This document shows, one piece after another, positions 24,646 through 33,325 of a stretch of 64,000 nt of DNA. Position 1 is the first letter of the stretch; every line of letters starts with the position of its first letter. Made by a program: the position numbers and the translations under genes. The notes beneath the pieces are model-generated. The model was not told the DNA's origin and ran no database searches. It worked only from the letters and a program-made list of their open reading frames with translations. The DNA is taken from the NCBI RefSeq assembly GCF_023100905.1, contig NZ_CP064686.1, positions 5,828,001 to 5,892,000 of the forward strand, in the 5' to 3' direction. The DNA is from Bradyrhizobium sp. 4. Lineage in GTDB: Bacteria; Pseudomonadota; Alphaproteobacteria; Rhizobiales; Xanthobacteraceae.

Positions 24646-25155
24646 TTAATGGCCCGCCCGCCGACGATATGTCACATAGGAGTAGTCGGCGCTGTCGTGG
24701 GGTCCGGCAGGATGACGGATGCGCTCCACCTCATCCCACTCGGCCCTGTCGATGCCGAAATGCGTGTCGCCCTCGGGGCGGGCATGCACTTCCGTGATTT
24801 CGAGGCGATCGGCGCGATCGAGCCATTGCCGGAAGATTTCGGCGCCGCCAATCACGGCGATCTCGGTGACCGAACGCCGCAGGGCATCGCCGCGCGCGAT
24901 GGCGTCTGCCTCATCAGTCGAGGTCGTCACGATGGCGCCGGCGGCGCGATAATCCGCATCGCGCGTGACGACGATGTTGGTGCGGCCGGGAAGCGGCCGG
25001 GGCAGGGATTCGAAGGTCCTGCGGCCCATGATCACGGGCTTGCCGATCGTGAGCGCCTTGAAGCGCGCCATGTCGGATTTCATTCGCCACGGCATGGCGT
25101 TGCCGGCGCCGATGACGCCGTTCTCCGCGATCGCGACGACGAAGACGATCTCCAT
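24646..25155 (-). CDS. folA: Dihydrofolate reductase
   Basis: FolA regenerates tetrahydrofolate from the dihydrofolate made by thymidylate synthase. The 169-residue product starts MEIVFVVAIAENGVIG; MPWRMKSDMARFKALT holds the substrate-binding region, VIMGRRTFESL and PLPGRTNIVVTRD bind NADPH, and IGGAEIF lies in the C-terminal half, all as expected. The ATG overlaps the stop of the acetyltransferase gene by one base (TGATG). With thyA just upstream it forms the usual thyA-folA pair, here with a GNAT gene in between. Confidence 0.96.
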   Translation of the reverse strand: MEIVFVVAIAENGVIGAGNAMPWRMKSDMARFKALTIGKPVIMGRRTFESLPRPLPGRTNIVVTRDADYRAAGAIVTTSTDEADAIARGDALRRSVTEIAVIGGAEIFRQWLDRADRLEITEVHARPEGDTHFGIDRAEWDEVERIRHPAGPHDSADYSYVTYRRRAGH

Positions 25156-25640
25156 CAGGACGCGCTCCCGGTAAGCCGCGTCAACGCAGGCCCGGTGACG
25201 CGGCACAGCGTCCAGTCGTCCAGCATGACGGCACCGAGGGATTTATAGAAGGCGATCGACGGCGCGTTCCAGTCGAGCACCGCCCATTGCAGCCGGGACC
25301 AGCCGTTTTCGACGCATTCCCTGGCAAGGTGCACGAGCAGAGCCTTGCCGAGGCCCCTACCCCGATGCGACGGCCGCACATACAAATCCTCGAGATAGAT
25401 GCCGTGGCGGCCGCTGAACGTCGAGAAATTCGCAAACCACACCGCGAAGCCGACCGGCTCGCCGTTCCACTCGGCGAGGGCGCAATGGAGTTGCGGTCGC
25501 TCGCCGAACAGGGCGTCGGCGATGTCAGCCTCGGTCGCCTCGACCTCGTGCGAAAGCTTTTCGTACTCGGCGAGCTCGCGGATGAAAGCGAGAACCAGCC
25601 CGGCTTCGCCGGGACGCACACGGCGGATATTGAGCGACAT
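25155..25640 (-). CDS. GNAT family N-acetyltransferase
   Basis: A 161-residue single-domain acetyltransferase. Motif A reads DLYVRPSHRGRGLGKALLVHLA, the acetyl-CoA pyrophosphate loop; the N-terminus (NIRRVRPGEAGLVLAFIRELA) is typical of the diamine-acetyltransferase-like subgroup, as is FYKSLGAVMLDDWTLCRV near the C-terminus. This points to amines such as polyamines or thialysine as possible acceptors, which is inference. It is translationally coupled to folA and five bases downstream of thyA, an insertion into the folate pair. Confidence 0.88.
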   Translation of the reverse strand: MSLNIRRVRPGEAGLVLAFIRELAEYEKLSHEVEATEADIADALFGERPQLHCALAEWNGEPVGFAVWFANFSTFSGRHGIYLEDLYVRPSHRGRGLGKALLVHLARECVENGWSRLQWAVLDWNAPSIAFYKSLGAVMLDDWTLCRVTGPALTRLTGSAS

Positions 25641-25645
25641 CGGCG

Positions 25646-26440
25646 TCAGACCGCGACCGCGGCCTTGATGTGCGGATGCGGGTCGTAGCCGACGAGCTCA
25701 AAGTCCTCGTAACGGAAGGAGAAGATGTCCTTCACGTCGGGGTTGATCCGCATCACCGGCAGCGCGCGCGGCGCGCGCGTGAGCTGGAGCTTCGCCTGCT
25801 CCAGATGGTTGGAATAGAGATGGGTGTCACCGAATGAATGCACGAAGTCGCCGGGCTTCAAGCCCGTGACCTGCGCCACCATCATGGTGAGCAGCGCGTA
25901 GGAGGCGATGTTGAAGGGCACGCCGAGGAACACGTCAGCCGAGCGCTGATAGAGCTGGCACGACAGCTTGCCGTTTGCGACGTAGAACTGGAACAGGCAG
26001 TGGCACGGCGGCAGCGCCATCTTGTCGACCTCGGCCGGATTCCAGGCCGAGACGATCAGGCGGCGCGAGTCCGGATTGCGCTTGATCATGTCGATGACGT
26101 TCGCGATCTGATCGATACTGCGTCCGTCCGGCGCGGGCCAGGAGCGCCACTGATGGCCGTAGACGGGGCCAAGATCGCCATTGGCGTCGGCCCACTCGTC
26201 CCAGATGGTGACGCCGTTGTCGCGCAGATATTTGATGTTGGTATCGCCCTTCAGGAACCATAACAGCTCATGCACGATCGCCTTCAGCGGCAGGCGCTTG
26301 GTGGTCAGCATCGGAAAGCCGGCAGACAGGTTGAAGCGCATCTGATGGCCGAACACCGACAGCGTGCCGGTGCCGGTCCGGTCGGTTTTTTCGGCGCCGT
26401 CTGAAAGAATCCGCTCGAGCAGGTCCTGATACTGGTGCAT
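25646..26440 (-). CDS. thyA: Thymidylate synthase
   Basis: ThyA methylates dUMP with methylenetetrahydrofolate, producing dTMP and dihydrofolate. The 264-residue length matches E. coli. The N-terminal arginine loop is DRTGTGTLSVFGHQMRF, the catalytic Cys is in LPPCHCLFQFYV, and the dUMP-binding segment follows (QLYQRSADVFLGVPFNIASY). It is the first gene of the thyA-GNAT-folA unit; the stop is five bases before the GNAT ATG. Confidence 0.97.
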   Translation of the reverse strand: MHQYQDLLERILSDGAEKTDRTGTGTLSVFGHQMRFNLSAGFPMLTTKRLPLKAIVHELLWFLKGDTNIKYLRDNGVTIWDEWADANGDLGPVYGHQWRSWPAPDGRSIDQIANVIDMIKRNPDSRRLIVSAWNPAEVDKMALPPCHCLFQFYVANGKLSCQLYQRSADVFLGVPFNIASYALLTMMVAQVTGLKPGDFVHSFGDTHLYSNHLEQAKLQLTRAPRALPVMRINPDVKDIFSFRYEDFELVGYDPHPHIKAAVAV

Positions 26441-26661
26441 GTGCGTGAGCCTTTGGGGAGGCGGCGAATTTAGCGGCCGCCCCCACGCTGCGACAGCGGC
26501 GATTCGCCATCCCTGGGCATTATACCCGGAAAAGTGAGCGTTCCCGGTGCAAACGACAACGGGCGGAACTTAGCGTCCCGCCCCTCGTCTATCAGATTGA
26601 TCCTGCTGGCCAACTTGCCGGCTTGGGTTCGAGCCACGGCGCGCCGGCAGGCGCGTCGCCC

Positions 26662-28227
26662 TCAGTTCTCGGATTCTGTGAACACCTCGTCGCGCTTGGC
26701 ACGCAACGCGGGCAGCACCGTGAGCACCAGGAGGAAGGCCGCGATCGCCAGCAGCACGGCCGACAGCGGACGCGTCAGGAACACGCTCCAATCGCCGCGC
26801 GAGATCAGCAGCGCGCGGCGCAGGTTCTCTTCCATCAGCGGTCCGAGCACCATGCCGAGCAACAGCGGCGCCGGCTCGAAATCGTGCTTGATCAGCCAGT
26901 AGCCGACCAGACCGAACACGCCTGCGAGGATGACGTCGACCGGCGCGTTGTTCACCGAGTAGATGCCGATCGCGCAGAAGATCACGATCGAGGGGAACAT
27001 CAGCCGGTAAGGGACGCGCAACAGCCGCACCCAAATTCCGACCAGCGGCAGGTTGATGATGATCAGCATCAGATTGCCGATCCACATCGAGGCAATCATG
27101 CCCCAGACCAGTTCCGGCTGCTTCTGCATCACCTGCGGACCCGGCACGATGCCGTGGATGGTCATCGCGCCCACCATCAGCGCCATCACGGCGTTGGGCG
27201 GGATGCCGAGTGTCAGCAGCGGGATGAAGGAGGTCTGCGCCGCGGCGTTGTTGGCGCTTTCCGGTGCCGCCACGCCCTCGATCGCGCCACGGCCGAACCG
27301 CGACGGGTTCTTGGCGATCTTCTTCTCGAGCGTATAGGACGCAAAGGACGCGATGACAGCGCCACCACCCGGCAGGATGCCGAGGATCGAGCCGAGCACG
27401 GTGCCGCGCAGGATCGCAGGCGCCGAGTCGATCAAATCCTTCCTGGTCGGCATCAGGCCGGTGATCTTCTGCTGCACCAGGTCGCGGTTCATCTCGGCGC
27501 CGGCATCGAGATTGCGGATGATCTCGGCGAAGCCAAACACGCCCATCGCCACCGTCGCAAAGCCGAGACCATCGGCGAGTTCCGGAATGTTGAACGCCAT
27601 GCGCGAGGCGCCGGTCTCGATGTCGGAGCCGACCATCGACAGCATCAGGCCGAACACGATCATAGCGATCGCCTTCAGCACCGAGCCCTTGGCCAGCACC
27701 ACCGCGAAGATCAGGCCGAGCACCATCAGCGAGAAATATTCGGCCGGACCGAACGCCAGCGCGAGCTTGGTCAGAGGCGCGCCGAGCACGGCGATGAGCA
27801 CTGTCGCGACGCAGCCGGCGAAGAACGAGCCGATCGCCGCGATCGCCAGCGCCGGGCCGGCACGGCCCTGCTTCGCCATCTGATGGCCGTCGATGGCGGT
27901 GACGACCGACGTCGCCTCACCGGGAATATTGACCAGGATCGAGGTGGTGGAGCCGCCGTACTGGGCGCCGTAATAGATGCCGGCGAGCATGATCAGCGCG
28001 CCGACCGGCGGCAATCCGAACGTGATGGGCAGGAGCATCGCCACGGTTGCGACGGTGCCGATACCGGGCAGCACGCCGACCAGCGTGCCAACCAATGCGC
28101 CAATCAGGCACATGAGAATGTTGATCGAGATCGGCAGCGACAGACCGTAGAGCCACCAGGGTGACCACCAGGAGATCTGAAACACCACACCGAAACCGAG
28201 GCCCAGATTGTGGAAGAGATCGAACAT
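26662..28227 (-). CDS. tctA: Tripartite tricarboxylate transporter large permease TctA
   Basis: A 521-residue protein with ten to twelve hydrophobic segments and the family signature VGVLPGIGTVATVAMLLPITFG and LAGIYYGAQYGGSTTSILVNIPGEATS near residues 50-100, repeated in part around LGSILGILPGGGAVIASFASYTLEKKI in the second half. TctA is the transport subunit of binding-protein-dependent secondary carriers for citrate and similar carboxylates. The ATG at 28227 follows GAGGG; a GTG three bases upstream is possible. It is seven bases after tctB. No TctC binding-protein gene is nearby. Confidence 0.95.
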   Translation of the reverse strand: MFDLFHNLGLGFGVVFQISWWSPWWLYGLSLPISINILMCLIGALVGTLVGVLPGIGTVATVAMLLPITFGLPPVGALIMLAGIYYGAQYGGSTTSILVNIPGEATSVVTAIDGHQMAKQGRAGPALAIAAIGSFFAGCVATVLIAVLGAPLTKLALAFGPAEYFSLMVLGLIFAVVLAKGSVLKAIAMIVFGLMLSMVGSDIETGASRMAFNIPELADGLGFATVAMGVFGFAEIIRNLDAGAEMNRDLVQQKITGLMPTRKDLIDSAPAILRGTVLGSILGILPGGGAVIASFASYTLEKKIAKNPSRFGRGAIEGVAAPESANNAAAQTSFIPLLTLGIPPNAVMALMVGAMTIHGIVPGPQVMQKQPELVWGMIASMWIGNLMLIIINLPLVGIWVRLLRVPYRLMFPSIVIFCAIGIYSVNNAPVDVILAGVFGLVGYWLIKHDFEPAPLLLGMVLGPLMEENLRRALLISRGDWSVFLTRPLSAVLLAIAAFLLVLTVLPALRAKRDEVFTESEN

Positions 28228-28234
28228 CACACCC

Positions 28235-28996
28235 TCACTGAACCAGGAAGCGCGGGAACATCGGCATCGGCAGTCCGAGCACGTAGGGGAAGAGCAGCGC
28301 GCAGCCGAGCGTCAGGCAGGCGCCGACGATGACCGCTTCGACCCAGCGCGTCTCATGCGTGCCCATCGCCGCGATCAGGAAGCTCGAGAATGCCGTAACC
28401 ACCACCCCAAGCGGACGAATCGCCAGCGCGAAGAGGACGATCGAGATCATCACGAAGAGCGGCCCGCGCCAGGCATAGTGCGCCATGCTCGGCCCGTCGG
28501 TCAGCAGTCCCGTCAACGCAATGCCCGCGCCAAGTGCGACGAGCAGTCCGCCAAACATCCGCGGCGCCGTGCCGGCGCCAAAGGAGAAGCCGCGCATCCC
28601 CTGCAAATCGCTGGAGGCCCACAGTGCGAATAGGGCGAGCGCCATGAGCACGATCCCGCCGACATAATCCTGCGCCGACCTGATCGTCATGAAGAACGTG
28701 AGAATAGCCACCGCAAAGATCGGATAGGAATAGATCAGCGCCAGCAGCACGTCGGATGACGCCTTCTTAGTGTCACCGCCGACCGCCCCGAGCAACGCGC
28801 CGGGCGCCCCCGCGAGCAGCGCCGTAGCGTGGCTGATCACGACAGCGGCCGGGCCGCGTCCGGCGCCCCAGCCAAAGATCGTCCCGAACGACCAGATGAA
28901 TTCGAAAATCTGCGGCGCTATGGCCAGCAGACAAAAGCTGATCACCACCGAGGTGTTTCGGTTGGCTGTCGCCGAGTGGCCCATCGTATCGGCCAT
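28235..28996 (-). CDS. tctB: Tripartite tricarboxylate transporter small subunit TctB
   Basis: A 253-residue hydrophobic protein with a DUF1468 (TctB) C-terminal half (four segments; SDLQGMRGFSFGAGTAPRMFGGLL). Its N-terminal half has extra membrane segments (ISFCLLAIAPQIFEFIWSF and further), making it longer than the usual 150-residue TctB. GGAGGAG lies before the ATG. It precedes tctA directly in the operon. TctB stabilises the large permease; the carboxylate carried is unknown without the binding protein. Confidence 0.85.
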   Translation of the reverse strand: MADTMGHSATANRNTSVVISFCLLAIAPQIFEFIWSFGTIFGWGAGRGPAAVVISHATALLAGAPGALLGAVGGDTKKASSDVLLALIYSYPIFAVAILTFFMTIRSAQDYVGGIVLMALALFALWASSDLQGMRGFSFGAGTAPRMFGGLLVALGAGIALTGLLTDGPSMAHYAWRGPLFVMISIVLFALAIRPLGVVVTAFSSFLIAAMGTHETRWVEAVIVGACLTLGCALLFPYVLGLPMPMFPRFLVQ

Positions 28997-29091
28997 GCAT
29001 GTCTCCTCCGCGACCCGTAAGCCACGAGCAATGTTGTTCTAATCGGCTGGAAATCGATGCCCCCGCCCGGATCCCTGCCTAGCCATTTTCA

Positions 29092-29622
29092 TTACACAAT
29101 GCCAGCAAAACCCAACAAGCCCCCGACCAGCAAAATCCATAGTGGATTGATGCGCGAGACGGATGCGACCACTGCAACCGTCGCGGTCAGGAGCAGCGCA
29201 GCAAGCGTGCGATCGGTCGACTCGGCGAGGATCAGGGCGCTCGCCGCCATCAGACCGATCGAGAGCGGAACCAGTGCAGCCTGGATCATCCCGGGCCAGC
29301 GCGATTGGCTCGGGCGATTGAGGAGCCGGCTGACATAATAGGCAAGCAGCGCGGTGGGCAGGCACATGGCCAAGGTCGCCGCCAGGGCACCGGGGATGCC
29401 GGCGACGGCATAGCCGATCAACGTGACGATAAGGACGTTAGGACCTGGTGAGAGCTGCGCGATCGCATAGGCGTCGGCGAACTGCTTGTCGGTCATCCAG
29501 TGATGCACGTCGACCGCGATGCGGTGCATCTCGGGCACCGCCGCCGCGGCGCCGCCGACCGCGAACAGCGACATCAGACCGAAGGTCGAGATCAGCGCCC
29601 AGATCGGGTTCTCCGCGTTCAT
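29092..29622 (-). CDS. Chromate transporter, half-size CHR protein (C-terminal-type)
   Basis: A 176-residue protein with about six hydrophobic segments and the CHR motifs FGLMSLFAVGGAAAAVPEMHRIAVD and AQLSPGPNVLIVTLIGYAVAG. Half-size CHR proteins work as pairs of opposite membrane orientation to export chromate or transport sulfate-like anions. Its start overlaps the stop of the other half by four bases (29619-29622), so the two are made in equal amounts. Confidence 0.9.
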   Translation of the reverse strand: MNAENPIWALISTFGLMSLFAVGGAAAAVPEMHRIAVDVHHWMTDKQFADAYAIAQLSPGPNVLIVTLIGYAVAGIPGALAATLAMCLPTALLAYYVSRLLNRPSQSRWPGMIQAALVPLSIGLMAASALILAESTDRTLAALLLTATVAVVASVSRINPLWILLVGGLLGFAGIV

Positions 29623-30236
29623 GCTGCTACCTTCCGCCGCATCAGGGAGGTGGCGCCGATACTGACGGGGATTGCGACCAGGAGCACCGCCTGGAGCGGC
29701 AGGCGAAGAACGCCGATGGCGAGGAAGACGCCCAGCATCAGGATGAGCGCGACGGCGTCCAGCCGCTTGAGCAGCGGCGTCATCATCCGGAAGACCACCG
29801 CGACCAAGAGGCCGACGGCCGCACAGGAGATGCCCGCGAGAATGCGGCGCAGCACCTCCACATCGCCGAACCGGGCGTAGACGATCGCGAGCACCGTCAT
29901 GATCAGCGTGGGCGGCAGCAACAGCCCCGCGAAGGCGGCAATGCCGCCGGCGATCCCGCGCAGCCGCGCGCCGAACACCATCGACAGATTGACGATGTTG
30001 GGCCCAGGCAGGAAATGGCAGAGCGCAAACGTCTCGTTGAACTCGTCCGCCGTCATCCAGCGGTGCTGCTCGACGATGGCCTGCCGGGCGAAGACCAAAA
30101 CCCCGCCGAAGCCCGCCAGCGACATCCGGGCGAAAGCCAGGAACAGCGCGAGCAAGCCCGGCGGAACGGCGCTGGTGGCGGGACCGTCCAGCTCGCGATC
30201 TCGTTTTTGGGCAGCCGGTGCGGAATCCTCGGACAT
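29619..30236 (-). CDS. Chromate transporter, half-size CHR protein (N-terminal-type)
   Basis: A 205-residue partner of the previous gene, with the CHR motifs LALFLAFARMSLAGFGGVLVFARQAIVE and FALCHFLPGPNIVNLSMVFGARL. A charged N-terminal tail (MSEDSAPAAQKRDRE) precedes the first segment. It is the first gene of the pair. Physiological substrate is uncertain; chromate resistance is the best-studied activity but many soil bacteria keep such pairs without chromate exposure. Confidence 0.9.
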   Translation of the reverse strand: MSEDSAPAAQKRDRELDGPATSAVPPGLLALFLAFARMSLAGFGGVLVFARQAIVEQHRWMTADEFNETFALCHFLPGPNIVNLSMVFGARLRGIAGGIAAFAGLLLPPTLIMTVLAIVYARFGDVEVLRRILAGISCAAVGLLVAVVFRMMTPLLKRLDAVALILMLGVFLAIGVLRLPLQAVLLVAIPVSIGATSLMRRKVAA

Positions 30237-30356
30237 GTCAGGAGCTTAGAACGCCGGCCGGCACGCGGCCAAGCCTGCCGGGAACCTATCCCAAGGGAAC
30301 CTCGGAATGGTCGCTCGAAACACCTGTTATTTGAAACATTTGCCCCCTATATTGGG

Positions 30357-30684
30357 AGTGCCGGTTCGCCGGCTATGGAAATAAACGGTCGTCGCAATAA
30401 ACCATTCGGACCCGGGGGCGGTACCCGGCGCCTCCACCAAAGCCCACGAGCGGCTGGCCCTGAAGCGGGCTTTGGCGGGGGCGAAATAGGATCGACGAGG
30501 GCGTAAAGGGCGTTCTTTTTCTCGGTATTGTTCCGCCGTTATCGGGCTATGCAATAGTTGCCAACGACAACTTTGCTCCGGTTGCTCAGGCTGCGTAACG
30601 CAGTTTGAAAGACCATTCTGAAGTCCTAACGGGTTAAGCTCCGTTAGGCGGGGTTCGGAGGCACCTGGCAACAGAAGCCTCCAC
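30357..30684 (+). ncRNA. ssrA: tmRNA (ssrA), circularly permuted two-piece form
   Basis: tmRNA rescues stalled ribosomes and tags their products. The gene order is permuted: the acceptor piece comes first and ends CGCCTCC then ACCA (30429-30439), followed by a processed-out spacer (about 30440-30476), then the coding piece beginning GGGGGCG (30477-30483). GGGGGCG and CGCCTCC pair over seven positions as the acceptor stem. The tag frame at 30560-30598 encodes ANDNFAPVAQAA and ends UAA. Hairpins such as GGAGGC/GCCTCC close the 3-prime end of the coding piece. Outer ends are approximate. sspB follows on the same strand. Confidence 0.93.
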
Positions 30685-30799
30685 TTACCTCTTATTTCCT
30701 ACCCCGCGGGGACTCCTGCTGACCCGTCAGGCGCGGTACTATTGCGGCTTGGCGAGTCGGGCCGGCAGGGCCCAGCTCCTGGAATGCAACAGGACCACC

Positions 30800-31315
30800 A
30801 TGGCGACCGATCATATCCGATACGATGTGCTGGCCCGCGACGCGCTGCGCGGCGTGTTGCGCAAGGTGCTGACCGACGCCGCGTCCCAGGGACTGCCCGG
30901 CGAGCATCATTTCTTCATCACCTTCGTGTCGAAGGCCGAGGGCGTGAAATTGTCGTCGCGGCTGCTGGCCCAATATCCGGAAGAGATGACGATCATCCTG
31001 CAGCACCAGTTCTGGGATCTGACCGTGCTCGAGGACCGCTTCGAGGTCGGCCTGTCCTTTGGCGGCATTCCGGAGCGGCTGATCGTGCCGTTCAGCGCCA
31101 TCAAGAGCTTCCTCGATCCGTCCGTGAAATTCGGCCTCCAGTTCGACACCTCCGATGTCGCCGACGTCTCGGCCGAGACATTGCCGGCCACTCCCGCCCC
31201 GTCCGCGGTCGCGGTGCCCCCCGCCACTGAACCTGCAGAAGGAACTGAGGAGCCGGCGGCTCCGAACCAGGGCGGCGCCGAAGTCGTGCGATTGGATCGT
31301 TTCCGCAAGAAATGA
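30800..31315 (+). CDS. sspB: ClpXP adaptor SspB, alphaproteobacterial type
   Basis: SspB binds the tmRNA-encoded tag and delivers tagged proteins to ClpXP. The 171-residue product starts at 30800 (AGGA before the ATG) with DHIRYDVLARDALRGVLRKV and HHFFITFVSKAEGVKLSSRL, the tag-binding fold. A Pro/Ala/Glu-rich flexible linker (residues about 130-158) leads to a conserved tail VVRLDRFRKK, the position of the ClpX-docking motif. The tmRNA gene ends about 115 bp upstream on the same strand, so the tag and its adaptor are neighbours. No promoter is obvious between them. Confidence 0.92.
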   Translation: MATDHIRYDVLARDALRGVLRKVLTDAASQGLPGEHHFFITFVSKAEGVKLSSRLLAQYPEEMTIILQHQFWDLTVLEDRFEVGLSFGGIPERLIVPFSAIKSFLDPSVKFGLQFDTSDVADVSAETLPATPAPSAVAVPPATEPAEGTEEPAAPNQGGAEVVRLDRFRKK

Positions 31316-31414
31316 TCTAGATTGGGCTGGAGCCCGTCGCAGGCGGCCAAACTCCCTATATAGAGGCACATGATGAGGCCGCGCGGCATTTCGTGCGGCG
31401 GAATGGATGTGCTC

Positions 31415-32860
31415 ATGGCGAAAACCTCCAGCTCGAAGACCTCCCGCGCGAAGACCGACGGCTCCTCGCGCCCCGCGACCCGCACCGAGACCGACAGCTT
31501 CGGCCCGATCGAGGTCCTCGCCGATCGCTATTGGGGGGCGCAGACCGAACGCTCACGCCAGAATTTTCGCATCGGCATCGATCGCATGCCGATCTCGCTC
31601 GTGCATGCGCTCGGCATCGTCAAGCTCGCCGCGGCGCAATCCAACCAGGAGCTCGGCCTGCTCGACCAGCGCCGCGCCAATGCCATCATCCGCGCCGCGC
31701 GCGAGGTGATCGAGGGCAAGCTGGACGATCATTTCCCGCTGGTGGTGTGGCAGACCGGCTCGGGCACGCAGAGCAACATGAATCTCAACGAGGTCATCGC
31801 CAATCGCGCCAATGAGCTCCTGGGCGGCGAGCTCGGTGCCAAGAAGCCGGTGCATCCCAACGATCACGTCAACATGAGCCAGTCGTCGAACGACTCGTTC
31901 CCGACCGCGATGCATATCGCGGCGGCAAGCCGCATCACCGCCGATCTCGTCCCTGCCCTCGGCGAATTGCTGCGCGCGCTGCGCAAGAAGGAGAAGGAGT
32001 TCGCAAAGATCGTCAAGATCGGCCGCACCCACACCCAGGACGCGACGCCGCTGACGCTCGGCCAGGAATTTTCCGGCTATGCCGCACAGGTCGAAAGCGG
32101 CATCGCCCGGCTCAAGGTCGCGGTGAAGGAGCTCTATCCGCTGGCGCAGGGCGGCACCGCCGTCGGCACCGGCCTCAATTCGAAGCCGCGCTTTGCAAAA
32201 CTGTTCGCAAAGCACGTTGCCGGGATTACCAAGCTGCCCTTCACCAGCGCCGCCAACAAATTCGAGGCGCTGGCCTCGAACGACGCCTATGTGCTGGCGC
32301 ACGGCGCCATCAACTCGGTCGCGACAGGCCTGTTCAAGATCGCCAACGACATTCGCCTGCTCGGATCGGGCCCGCGTTCGGGCCTCGGCGAACTGATGCT
32401 GCCGGAGAACGAGCCGGGCTCCTCGATCATGCCGGGCAAGGTCAATCCGACGCAGTGCGAGGCGATGACCATGGTGTGCTGCCAGGTGTTCGGCAATCAC
32501 ACCGCGATCACGGTTGCCGGCAGCCAGGGCCATTTCGAGCTCAACGTTTACAAGCCCGTGCTGGCCTACAACATGCTGCACTCGATCCGGCTGATGGCGG
32601 ACGCCGCGCGCTCCTTCACCGAGCATTGCGTCAGCGGCATCCGCGCCGACGAGAAGCGCATCAAGGAGCTGATGCAGCGTTCGCTGATGCTGGTGACGGC
32701 GCTCGCCCCCAAGATCGGCTACGACAACGCGGCCAAGGTGGCCAAGACGGCGCATGCCAACGGCACCACCCTGAAGGAAGAGGCGCTGCGGCTCGGCTTC
32801 GTCTCGGCGGAGGAGTTCGACCGCCTGGTGCGCCCCGAGAAGATGACCAGCCCGGGATAA
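31415..32860 (+). CDS. fumC: Fumarate hydratase, class II
   Basis: FumC interconverts fumarate and malate in the TCA cycle without an iron-sulfur cluster. The product is 481 residues from the ATG at 31415; in-frame ATGs at 31403 and upstream would lengthen a Ser/Lys-rich leader. Signatures are GSGTQSNMNLNEVIANRA, HVNMSQSSNDSFPTAMH, TQDATPLTLGQEF and the superfamily motif GSSIMPGKVNPTQCE with the catalytic Ser. The N-terminal 25 residues (AKTSSSKTSRAKTDGSSRP) are not conserved in the family. It stands as a single gene. Confidence 0.96.
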   Translation: MAKTSSSKTSRAKTDGSSRPATRTETDSFGPIEVLADRYWGAQTERSRQNFRIGIDRMPISLVHALGIVKLAAAQSNQELGLLDQRRANAIIRAAREVIEGKLDDHFPLVVWQTGSGTQSNMNLNEVIANRANELLGGELGAKKPVHPNDHVNMSQSSNDSFPTAMHIAAASRITADLVPALGELLRALRKKEKEFAKIVKIGRTHTQDATPLTLGQEFSGYAAQVESGIARLKVAVKELYPLAQGGTAVGTGLNSKPRFAKLFAKHVAGITKLPFTSAANKFEALASNDAYVLAHGAINSVATGLFKIANDIRLLGSGPRSGLGELMLPENEPGSSIMPGKVNPTQCEAMTMVCCQVFGNHTAITVAGSQGHFELNVYKPVLAYNMLHSIRLMADAARSFTEHCVSGIRADEKRIKELMQRSLMLVTALAPKIGYDNAAKVAKTAHANGTTLKEEALRLGFVSAEEFDRLVRPEKMTSPG

Positions 32861-33136
32861 ATTCCGAATTCCGATAGCCATCCGTAATGATACGGAGCCC
32901 CAAGCTCCATTAAATGTAGGGCTTAAAGGACGGGATTTGATTACCGTCAATGTCGCGGCGGGATTGCGTGTTACGCAGCCCCTCCGCCCCCACGGGGCGG
33001 AATTCATCGTTTGATGGCCCAAGGGTCGATTGACGAGGACAAGCGAATGGCGATCAAGTCTCATTGGGCGCAGTGCGGCGCACAGTTTCTGAATGTTTCA
33101 TCCTGCCCACGGAGGATCGGATGATGGAGACGCGAC

Positions 33137-33325
33137 ATGGGGAACGTCATCAACCTGAATCGTTTCCGGAAGCGCGCCGAGCGGCAAGCCACGGCGAAGC
33201 AGGCGGACGCCAACCGAACGAAGTTCGGCCGCACGAAGGCGGAGCGGTCGGCGGAGGAGACGCGCGCGGACCAGGCGAAGGCGCACCTGGACCAGCACCA
33301 GATCGATCGCGAGGAGCAGCCATGA
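33137..33325 (+). CDS. DUF4169 family protein
   Basis: A 62-residue, highly charged protein, MGNVINLNRFRKRAERQATA, with the conserved NRTKFGRTKAER block in the middle that defines DUF4169, and an acidic helical C-terminus. It has no membrane or signal segment. Its stop overlaps the start of the next gene by four bases (ATGA, 33322-33325), a conserved pairing in Rhizobiales as far as I remember. The function is unknown. The N-terminal VINLNRFRKR looks like the ClpX-docking tail of SspB encoded 2 kb upstream (see findings). Confidence 0.85.
   Translation: MGNVINLNRFRKRAERQATAKQADANRTKFGRTKAERSAEETRADQAKAHLDQHQIDREEQP

Noticed and set aside
30327..30671. A 114-codon minus-strand reading frame
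   Set aside because: It lies antisense to the tmRNA gene and is open only because of the RNA's base composition. No ribosome binding site or family pattern.
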